DNA of 47,875 nt from Chloroflexota bacterium (GTDB lineage Bacteria > Chloroflexota > Anaerolineae > Promineifilales > Promineifilaceae): NCBI GenBank assembly GCA_024223125.1, contig JAAEOP010000289.1, positions 1 through 47,875 on the forward strand, in the 5' to 3' direction. The notes below the pieces were generated by a model. The model was not told where the DNA came from and did no database searches. It saw only the letters and a list, made by a program, of their open reading frames with translations. The first letter of the stretch is position 1; every line of letters begins with the position of its first letter. Positions 41,980-47,875 of this stretch are shown piece by piece. The translations under genes were made by a program, and so were the position numbers.

Positions 41980-43077
41980 TTAAAGGTAACGCCACATTGA
42001 TTTGGGGGAACGGCCGTCCTTAAATCGCCCATACGCCCAACACAAGGGACCCAAAATCAGCAGCCCCAACAGCCAATAAGGGTACATGCCGGGGATGTCG
42101 GTTTGAACGAAACGACCCATTAGCCCATACAGAAATAGGTGCGTCAAGTAAAAGAAAAGGGGGACACGGCCGAAGAGAGTGAACGGCCGTAACCAACCCT
42201 CCGGCAGTTGCGCCAACAACGCCAGCAACAACCCATTTACACCTAATGTCAGCAGCAAGAAGGTCACACTCGGTGGGTATTTAACCAGGTTCAAAAAAGC
42301 GACCCAATCCTCGCTGGCGGGCGGGCGAATGTTGCCAAATCCGCCCCACCAACGCAGCAAGACAAACAAAATGACGGCTGATAGACCCAGCCAAAACGCT
42401 AATTTATAGGCTTGGACATGATCCTTCTGTAGGCAACGGCCATAAGCCATCCCCAAACCCGTCACCCCCACCCAGGGCATGAGCGGATACAACACCGACA
42501 CATTGTCGCTGAAACCGGGCAGCAGCCACAAGCGCAAAGGGAGCGGATAGACTACAAAACTAGTGCGTGTTTCGGGCAACAGCAACTGGATGGCAACGAT
42601 CAAAGTCGTGCACAAACCAATCAGCCAACGCTGCGGCAAACGCAAAAACAGTGTCCCAATCATCATCGCCCCACCCAACGCATACAAAACGCCAAAATAG
42701 ATCGTGCCTCCAAGAACCCCGCCCAGCGACCAGGCCAGATTCTCCAGCAAAAATTGCAGTAAAATCAGCAGCCCGCCGCGCAGCAGTAAATGGCGAACAA
42801 TTTGCCCTTCACTCCAACCCTGCCGGTGGCGCGATGCAGCTAACAAAATCATCCCCGCCCCCATCAAAAAGAAGAAGCCGGGCGCAGCCAGATGTGTTAC
42901 CAATCGGGTCAGGAAGATAATTGGCGGTTGGTTGGCGTAATTGGGAAAGAGGTCGGACCACATTTCAGGTTCCAACTTGCCATGGGCGATAAAACTATTG
43001 GCATGATCCAGGGCCATCAATATGATGAGGATGCCGCGCAAGGCGTCTAATGGAGCCAATCGGGTTGGTTTTGTCAT
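41980..43077 (-). CDS. DUF1624 / heparan-acetyltransferase-like membrane protein
   Basis: A 365-residue protein with about ten membrane helices. The start RLAPLDALRGILIILMALDH, a second motif (LTRLVTHLAAPGFFFLMGAG), LFGRVPLFFYLTHLFLY near the end and overall length fit the YeiB/DUF1624 group of membrane acyltransferase-like proteins. The acceptor is not known. A CGGCCGT lies on both sides (42007 and 43102). The stop and the next start are close, so it forms a unit with the HD-like gene. Confidence 0.85.
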   Translation of the reverse strand: MTKPTRLAPLDALRGILIILMALDHANSFIAHGKLEPEMWSDLFPNYANQPPIIFLTRLVTHLAAPGFFFLMGAGMILLAASRHRQGWSEGQIVRHLLLRGGLLILLQFLLENLAWSLGGVLGGTIYFGVLYALGGAMMIGTLFLRLPQRWLIGLCTTLIVAIQLLLPETRTSFVVYPLPLRLWLLPGFSDNVSVLYPLMPWVGVTGLGMAYGRCLQKDHVQAYKLAFWLGLSAVILFVLLRWWGGFGNIRPPASEDWVAFLNLVKYPPSVTFLLLTLGVNGLLLALLAQLPEGWLRPFTLFGRVPLFFYLTHLFLYGLMGRFVQTDIPGMYPYWLLGLLILGPLCWAYGRFKDGRSPKSMWRYL

Positions 43078-43143
43078 GTCTAGATATTATAGAGTAGAAA
43101 CGGCCGTTAAACCCATAATTGCCATCCATAAATGATTTGTGCC

Positions 43144-43172
43144 TTGACATCTCACTAATAAATAACTATAGT
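43144..43172 (+). promoter_or_regulatory. sigma-70-type promoter of the TrmB-type regulator gene
   Basis: TTGACA at 43144-43149 and TATAGT at 43167-43172 with a 17-base spacer: near consensus. The transcript would start about 25 bases before ATG 43203. Confidence 0.75.
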
Positions 43173-43191
43173 AACTACTTAAGTAACTACT
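43170..43191 (+). promoter_or_regulatory. direct-repeat operator over the start of transcription
   Basis: AGTAACTACT occurs at 43170-43179 and again at 43182-43191, a 12-base period, just after the -10 box. This is the usual place for a repressor site; the regulator encoded downstream may bind it. Confidence 0.5.
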
Positions 43192-43202
43192 ACAGGAGTA
43201 TT

Positions 43203-43997
43203 ATGAGCAAACAAGCAATTACCGCCTTAGAAAATCTGGGTTTCTCAACGTATGAAGCTCGCGCTTACCTGGGACTGTTGCAAGAAAATCCCATAAATGG
43301 CTACCGTTTAAGCAAGCTGACGGGTATCCCCCGCTCTCGCGTTTATGAAACATTGGAACGACTTACCAACAAGGGGTATGCTGTCAGTTATCAGGCTGAC
43401 CCGGTTGAGTACGCGCCTCTGGGTGTTGATGAACTCCAGACGCAGCTAAAGGAACAGTTGAGCGATAATCTCTCTACATTGGAGGCTGAAATTGAGCGTA
43501 TGGCTACCATGGATCGCTCAGAAAGTCTATGGAATTTACGCGGCCATGACGCCATTTTGAACCGGGCGCGGGGCATGATTGCTAAAGCGGAGAAATCTAT
43601 ATACCTGGTGGCCTGGGCAGATACATTGCAAGCGTTAAAGGGGGAATTGGAAACGGCCGTGAACCATAACATACGCACCGTCATCATCAGTTGCGGCGAC
43701 ACAGAAACAATGTCGGGAATCCATTACTGCCACGCCTTTGAAGAAGATATTGTGCAGCCAGATAGTGGATCAATCAATCTGGTTGTTGACTGCAAAGAAG
43801 CGCTGGCTGGTGAAACCACTCCCTCAGAAAGTTGTCAGGCAGTCTGGTCTCGCAACAGTGGCCTTGTCTTCATCACAGAAGAGTACATCCGGCATGAAGT
43901 CTATCTACACAAGATCATTGCCCAATTTGAAGAAACGGATTCTGGCGCCCTCCAACAGGCGCTTGCGGCCGGTTTGCAGGAGGTTCCCTATGAATAA
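43203..43997 (+). CDS. TrmB-type transcription regulator
   Basis: A 264-residue regulator. The N-terminal winged helix (about 1-75) has GFSTYEARAYLGLL and RVYETLERLTNKGYA, as in TrmB-type sugar-responsive regulators. A short coiled coil (about 75-110) links to a ligand-binding part with SIYLVAWADT. AGGAG lies four bases before ATG 43203. The end overlaps the next gene by eight bases, so they are one operon. It probably represses this operon through the direct repeats at its promoter. The effector is unknown; the partner enzyme suggests a small acid rather than a sugar. Confidence 0.88.
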   Translation: MSKQAITALENLGFSTYEARAYLGLLQENPINGYRLSKLTGIPRSRVYETLERLTNKGYAVSYQADPVEYAPLGVDELQTQLKEQLSDNLSTLEAEIERMATMDRSESLWNLRGHDAILNRARGMIAKAEKSIYLVAWADTLQALKGELETAVNHNIRTVIISCGDTETMSGIHYCHAFEEDIVQPDSGSINLVVDCKEALAGETTPSESCQAVWSRNSGLVFITEEYIRHEVYLHKIIAQFEETDSGALQQALAAGLQEVPYE

Positions 43998-44838
43998 TGA
44001 TCAACTGCGACAAAAGGCCGAGACATTTTTAGCTTACCATCACGCCCCCCCATTATTAATACTCCCCAATGCCTGGGATGTGTCTAGCGCCCAGGTTTTT
44101 GCTCTTGAAGGATTCAAAGCTATTGGCACAACAAGCGCTGGCATTGCCGCCTCGCTGGGCTATCCTGACGGCCAAAGAATGAGCCTCGCTGAAACGATTG
44201 CCATTGTGGAACGCATTGAACAACAAATTGACCTTCCCATCAGCGTTGACATAGAAGCTGGGTACGCAACCACGCTTGACGGCATTGCGGCCGCGGCCAG
44301 AGCCGTCTTGAATGTTGGGGCCGTTGGATTAAACCTGGAAGACAGTACCGGGCAACCAGCAAATCCTCTTTGCGAAACGGCCGTTCAGCAAGAAAAACTC
44401 CGCGTCATCCGAGAAACGGCCGTAGCAGAGGGGGTCCATTTACTGATTAATGCCCGCACAGACGTGTATTTGATTCCCGGTACAGAGCCAAAAGCACGAT
44501 TGCATCAGGCCATTGCCCGGGGAAATGCTTATAAAGAAGCAGGGGCCGACTGTATCTTTGTTCCCGATACCAGCGTTCTTGATAAGGAGACTATCGCTCA
44601 TCTAGTACGTGAAATAGACGCCCCCATCAATATCATTGCCGGGACCACAACGCCGCCAATTGTAGAGCTGGAACAGATAGGCGTGGCTCGTGTTAGCCTG
44701 GGGCCTCGGCCGATGAGAGCGACTTTGACTTTGCTGCGAAAGATGTCCCAGGAGTTGTTGGAATTGGGAGCCTACGACCTCATAAATTCGGCAACAATTA
44801 CGTATGCTGAGGTCAACCAATGGTTCAAGAGAAATTAG
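43990..44838 (+). CDS. isocitrate lyase/PEP mutase family protein
   Basis: A 282-residue TIM-barrel enzyme of the PEP mutase/isocitrate lyase family. It has LPNAWDVSSAQVF, TTSAGIAASLGYPDG, the metal-binding SVDIEAGYA, NLEDSTG and INARTDVYL. The family makes or breaks C-C or C-P bonds in small dicarboxylic acids. The KKCGH loop typical of true isocitrate lyases is not seen, so a lyase of oxaloacetate- or methylisocitrate-like substrates is possible. GGAGG lies six bases before the ATG. It is translated together with the TrmB-type regulator upstream. Confidence 0.9.
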   Translation: MNNDQLRQKAETFLAYHHAPPLLILPNAWDVSSAQVFALEGFKAIGTTSAGIAASLGYPDGQRMSLAETIAIVERIEQQIDLPISVDIEAGYATTLDGIAAAARAVLNVGAVGLNLEDSTGQPANPLCETAVQQEKLRVIRETAVAEGVHLLINARTDVYLIPGTEPKARLHQAIARGNAYKEAGADCIFVPDTSVLDKETIAHLVREIDAPINIIAGTTTPPIVELEQIGVARVSLGPRPMRATLTLLRKMSQELLELGAYDLINSATITYAEVNQWFKRN

Positions 44839-44895
44839 TTGGTCAAGATGGGATCACACTTGTAGACTGGCCCACAATAAATGAAGGAGATTCAC

Positions 44896-45522
44896 ATGAT
44901 GAAATCAAAAGATTATTTTGCCCAGGTAGCTGAGGATTGGGATGAAATCCGCAGCGGTTATTTCAGTGAGGAGATGAGAGATGCCGCCATTGGACTGACC
45001 CATCTGACGCCTGATGCGATTGTGGCTGATGTAGGTACGGGCACTGGCTTTGTCATTCAAGGGTTGGCTCCTTACGTGGCTGAAGTTTACGGTTTTGATG
45101 AATCGCCAGAGATGTTGGAGGTAGCACGGCATAATTTGGTTGGGTTTGACAATGTGGAATTGCGTCAGGCTCCTGGCAGCAAATTGCCCCTGTTAGATAG
45201 TTCTTTGGATGCTGTCTTTGGCAATATGTACTTGCATCATGATCCCGATCCTGCGGCCGCAATTGTGGAACTGGTGCGTGTGTTACGTCCTGGTGGAAAG
45301 CTTCTACTAACAGATTTGGATGCCCATGATCAGGAATGGATGCTTGAAGCAATGGCGGATCGTTGGTTGGGCTTTGAGCGGGATACCGTCGGGGATTGGT
45401 TTGCAGCGGCCGGACTTACGGACGTAATTGTGGATGATGCTGCAGGAAAGTGTTGTTCAGCCAATCCGGATGGCCAGGATACGAGTTTGAGTATTTTTGT
45501 GGCTTACGGCCGTAAAGTATAA
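44896..45522 (+). CDS. class I SAM-dependent methyltransferase
   Basis: A 208-residue methyltransferase. Motif I is VADVGTGTGFV, motif II ends in GFDESPEML, and the region DAVFGNMYLHHDPDP and VLRPGGKLLLTDLD complete the Rossmann core. The C-terminal part has AGKCCSANPDGQD, with a Cys pair. Substrate not known. AAGGAG lies six bases before ATG 44896; an in-frame ATG 15 bases earlier is less good. It follows the PEP mutase-type gene after about 60 bases. Confidence 0.88.
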   Translation: MMKSKDYFAQVAEDWDEIRSGYFSEEMRDAAIGLTHLTPDAIVADVGTGTGFVIQGLAPYVAEVYGFDESPEMLEVARHNLVGFDNVELRQAPGSKLPLLDSSLDAVFGNMYLHHDPDPAAAIVELVRVLRPGGKLLLTDLDAHDQEWMLEAMADRWLGFERDTVGDWFAAAGLTDVIVDDAAGKCCSANPDGQDTSLSIFVAYGRKV

Positions 45523-45552
45523 ATTTTTTCCTTAACATATAGACAGGCATCT

Positions 45553-45783
45553 ATGGAATGGCCTACATCTGCATGTGAGTTTAATCAGCTTGGACAGGAG
45601 ATTCAGAACTATGACTTGCTTGATTATGCCTTTGATGGAAGCACGGGGCGAGTGTGGGCAAGCGAACCAAAAGAGTCCGTGATAATAGAGGATTTGATAT
45701 TTCATTCAACTCACGGCAGCAGGCATATGGGAATGATGGAAGCGCTGTATAAAATTCTGAAAGGACTTTCTTTACATTCGTAA
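45553..45783 (+). pseudogene. short frame resembling the C-terminal half of a DinB-type protein
   Basis: Seventy-six residues ending in LIFHSTHGSRHMGMMEALYKILKG. The H...H..RHxGMxEAL pattern is like the last metal-binding helix of DinB-fold proteins, which are normally about 150-170 residues. No N-terminal half and no ribosome site are visible. A fuller DinB-type gene lies at 47471. It may be a remnant or a small real protein; low certainty. Confidence 0.35.
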
Positions 45784-45829
45784 TCGCTAAGGAGTTGGTA
45801 TCATTTGTCTTTGACAATTCAGAACATTA

Positions 45830-46123
45830 GTGCTAAGTTTATTGAAAGGAAAACTGCATGATTCGGCCGATCTACACCTGTCCCAATTTGAACATGATTT
45901 GCAAGATACAACTTGTTTACAAGTGATTGGACGTGATCACAAAACGGCCGTTTCCCATCATATCTTTGGCACTCCTACCTTTCACTTTCCAAATAGCAAC
46001 CCCATCTACGTTAAACTAGATGCTCCCATTCCCGATAACAACACACTCGATTTTTGGCAAATGCTGTACAGGATGAGTTCAGAACGGCCGTATTTATTAG
46101 AATTAAAACGGGCGCAATCGTAA
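45830..46123 (+). pseudogene. C-terminal remnant of a DsbA-family oxidoreductase
   Basis: Ninety-seven residues with HDLQDTTCLQVIGRDHKTAV, FGTPTFHFP and RPYLLELKRA. This matches the end of a DsbA/2-hydroxychromene-isomerase-like thioredoxin protein, where GTPTF holds the cis-Pro. The front half with the CxxC or Ser active site and most of the helical insert are missing. The start is only a GTG without a ribosome site. Likely a decayed gene; a hairpin follows it. Confidence 0.5.
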
Positions 46124-46152
46124 GCGATTCCCAATCCGTTTTTGGGAATCGC
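46124..46152 (+). terminator. hairpin after the DsbA remnant
   Basis: GCGATTCCCAA and TTGGGAATCGC pair perfectly around a seven-base loop. The 3' arm is followed by CTAAAAAGGAG, the ribosome site of the next gene, not a T-run. It may stop or pause transcription or hold the leader in a fold. Confidence 0.45.
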
Positions 46153-46171
46153 CTAAAAAGGAGAAAACATT

Positions 46172-46570
46172 ATGCAAATTCACTTTTGGACAAATGATAT
46201 TGATACTGCAATCGGTTATTATACAAAGACTCTGGGCTTCTCGCTGACGTATGCTCAACCGGACGAAGGCCCATACGACTTTTGTATTCTCAAATTGGGA
46301 GAACAGCAAGTCATGTTTGGCATCCCGCCAACCGACCTAATTCACCTAAATCGCCAGGACAAACCCTTACTGGAATCGGCCCTGTCACGTATTGGGCAGG
46401 CTGGCCCATTGTCTATTTATTTGTCTGTTCCAGACATCAAGATGCATTATGCTAACGCGGTTGAATATGGGGCCGAAATCATAGAGCCGTTGTGGGAAAC
46501 ACCATGGGGGTTGAACCAATATTCATTGCACGATATGGATGGACAGATACTCACCTTTCATAATACTTAA
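46172..46570 (+). CDS. VOC (glyoxalase-like) family protein
   Basis: A 132-residue vicinal-oxygen-chelate protein. DIDTAIGYYTKTLGFSLTY opens the first beta-alpha-beta unit, FCILKLGEQQVMFG follows, and the second unit has YLSVPDIKMHYANAVEYGAEII and ends SLHDMDGQILTFHN. The DMDG-type end carries the usual metal Asp/His region. Such proteins bind divalent metal and act as dioxygenases, isomerases or resistance proteins; the role here is not decided. AAGGAG lies nine bases before the ATG. Confidence 0.88.
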   Translation: MQIHFWTNDIDTAIGYYTKTLGFSLTYAQPDEGPYDFCILKLGEQQVMFGIPPTDLIHLNRQDKPLLESALSRIGQAGPLSIYLSVPDIKMHYANAVEYGAEIIEPLWETPWGLNQYSLHDMDGQILTFHNT

Positions 46571-46586
46571 AACTGAGGAAATTATT

Positions 46587-47474
46587 ATGGCTGAAAACAA
46601 CTTGCCTGATTTGTACGAACTTTGGGATTATGGCGATCCGGCGGCAACGGCCGTTAAATTCCACAACATCCTCCCCCAGTCCAAAGCAGCGGGAGATGTG
46701 GGTTATATGATTGAGTTGTTGACTCAAATTGCCCGCACAGAGAGTTTACAAGGGAGCTTTGCGGAAGCGCATACGCTTTTGGACGAGGCGGAAGGGATGT
46801 TGACTCCCAATCTGCCCATTCCCCAAATACGAATTTGGTTAGAGCGCGGCCGTTCCTATCATTCGGCGGGGGAGAAGGAAACGGCCGTTACCCTCTTCAA
46901 ACAAGCCTATGAACTGGGGCGACAATCGGGAGAGATTGCCGATTTTTACACGATTGATGCCGCCCACATGCTGGGAATTACGATGCCTACAAACGATGAG
47001 CAGTTAGATTGGAATTTGCTGGCGTTGGGGTTGACGGGGGAAACGGCCGTACCTCGCGCCCAAAAGTGGCGCGGTTCGCTGCTCAACAACATTGGCTGGA
47101 CATACCATGACAGAGGCAATTACCAGCAGGCATTAACGATTTTTGAGCAGGCGCATGTTTGGCATGAGGAAAACGCGCAAGATAAGCCTGAGCATATTCG
47201 CACGGCCAAATGGTGTGTTGGCCACACCTATCGCTCGCTGGAACGGAACGAAGAAGCTCTGACTTTGCAAGAAGCGTTGGCAACCGAATATGAGCGGCTG
47301 AATGAACCGCCGGACGGCTTTGTATCGGAAGAAATCGGGGAATGTTTGCTGGCTCTGGAACGGACAGATGAAGCACGGCCGTATTTTGCCCAGGCGTATG
47401 AGCTGCTTTCTCAAATGGGCTGGATAGCCGAAGATCGGTTGATACGGCTAAAGAAGTTGGGCGAGGTCATATGA
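46587..47474 (+). CDS. tetratricopeptide repeat protein
   Basis: A 295-residue, all-helical protein with repeated TPR-like units: SFAEAHTLLDEAEGML, GEKETAVTLFKQAYELG, GNYQQALTIFEQAHVWH, RNEEALTLQEALATEY and RTDEARPYFAQAYELL. It likely acts as a protein-binding scaffold in the cytosol; no signal peptide is seen. GAGGAAA lies about eight bases before ATG 46587. Its stop overlaps the next start (ATGA), so it is translated together with the DinB-type gene. Confidence 0.88.
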   Translation: MAENNLPDLYELWDYGDPAATAVKFHNILPQSKAAGDVGYMIELLTQIARTESLQGSFAEAHTLLDEAEGMLTPNLPIPQIRIWLERGRSYHSAGEKETAVTLFKQAYELGRQSGEIADFYTIDAAHMLGITMPTNDEQLDWNLLALGLTGETAVPRAQKWRGSLLNNIGWTYHDRGNYQQALTIFEQAHVWHEENAQDKPEHIRTAKWCVGHTYRSLERNEEALTLQEALATEYERLNEPPDGFVSEEIGECLLALERTDEARPYFAQAYELLSQMGWIAEDRLIRLKKLGEVI

Positions 47475-47875
47475 TCCAGGGTGTAGACACATTCATCGAA
47501 TACTTTGGAGGCATTCGCCGCCGCACGCTCAAGTTCATTCGGGCAATTCCCAACAATCAGATTGATTGGTCTCCCAACGATAGTGAATTGACATGCGGAG
47601 ACATCGCGCGCCATCTGGCTGCAACTGAGAAGATGTTTGTCAATGCAGCAGTCAAAGGGCAGTGGGAGTATGCCGGACATGACCAGGATATGGCGAATAC
47701 GCTAGATGAGGCAATCATTCATCTAGAAGCCTGTCACTCTGTAGCAATGACTACCTTGCGTACCTTGAGTGACACAGAGTTGTACCAATCTCGCCCAACG
47801 CTCAACAGCCGTCCTGTCAAAGCTTGGCGACTACTTATGGCAATGGTCGAACATGAAGTACACCACCGCAGTCAG
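47471..47875 (+). CDS. DinB-family protein (partial, cut by window end)
   Basis: The frame is open from ATG 47471 to the end of the window, 135 residues, no stop. It is helical, with DIARHLAATEKMF (first His ligand) and AMVEHEVHHRSQ (two more His ligands) at the end. This three-His pattern is typical of the DinB/YfiT fold, metal-dependent thiol transferases or putative damage-response proteins. It overlaps the TPR gene by four bases. The role is unknown. Confidence 0.85.
   Translation, partial: MIQGVDTFIEYFGGIRRRTLKFIRAIPNNQIDWSPNDSELTCGDIARHLAATEKMFVNAAVKGQWEYAGHDQDMANTLDEAIIHLEACHSVAMTTLRTLSDTELYQSRPTLNSRPVKAWRLLMAMVEHEVHHRSQ

Noticed and set aside
1..47875. Prophage, insertion sequence or integrated element
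   Set aside because: No transposase, integrase or phage structural gene is visible; the tRNA-Arg gene has no repeat of its 3' end nearby that I can see.

Overview
The window looks like one contig of a Chloroflexota genome, probably Anaerolineae/Caldilineae-like. The evidence is indirect: a MoxR-DUF58-DUF4129 operon, a T-box leader in front of serS, lipoproteins with Pro/Thr or Glu/Ala linkers, a Ser/Thr kinase with an outside domain, and roughly half G+C content. No marker gene fixes the taxon. No transposase, integrase, CRISPR array or rRNA is visible. Two sequence habits run through the window: the palindrome ACGGCCGT is iterated every few hundred bases, and degenerate 7-nt tandem repeats fill many intergenic gaps and enter some genes.

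Layout. 1-7338 (+): end of a gamma-glutamyltransferase, a MoxR/DUF58/DUF4129 membrane operon, and a histidine kinase with its OmpR-type regulator. 7424-9526 (+): a DUF4139 protein with a histidine-kinase phosphoacceptor (HisKA) domain inserted in it; this gene lacks the ACGGCCGT palindrome. 9729-16498 (+): a complete branched-chain amino-acid-type ABC transporter (binding protein, two permeases, two ATPases), a CBS-pair protein, a strong terminator and an MFS transporter. 16681-18440 (-): serS under a serine T-box. 18642-20093 (+): a secreted protein. 20191-20262 (-): tRNA-Arg(CCG).

20354-31179 (-) is an iterative, PUFA/enediyne-like lipid or polyketide synthase locus. Transcription order is acyl-CoA dehydrogenase, KS-AT-KS-ACP-ACP-ACP synthase, KR-DH protein, phosphopantetheinyl transferase. 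The synthase and KR-DH frames meet at a textbook -1 slippery heptamer (TTTAAAA) followed by a GC-rich stem-loop, so the two may be made as one product by ribosomal frameshifting. All three carrier domains have Thr where the phosphopantetheine Ser is expected.

31537-43077 (-): double GNAT acetyltransferase, membrane phospholipase-D-like protein, DUF1269 protein, META/SH3 lipoprotein, a dual-specificity phosphatase and Ser/Thr kinase pair, an HD-like protein and a DUF1624 membrane protein. 43203-47875 (+): TrmB-type regulator with a good promoter and direct-repeat operator, PEP-mutase/isocitrate-lyase family enzyme, methyltransferase, two probable gene remnants, a VOC protein, a TPR protein and the start of a DinB-family protein.

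The items most worth following are the DUF4139-HisKA hybrid, the candidate frameshift in the synthase, the Thr-type carrier domains, and the 7-nt repeat arrays that have entered protein linkers and the T-box leader.
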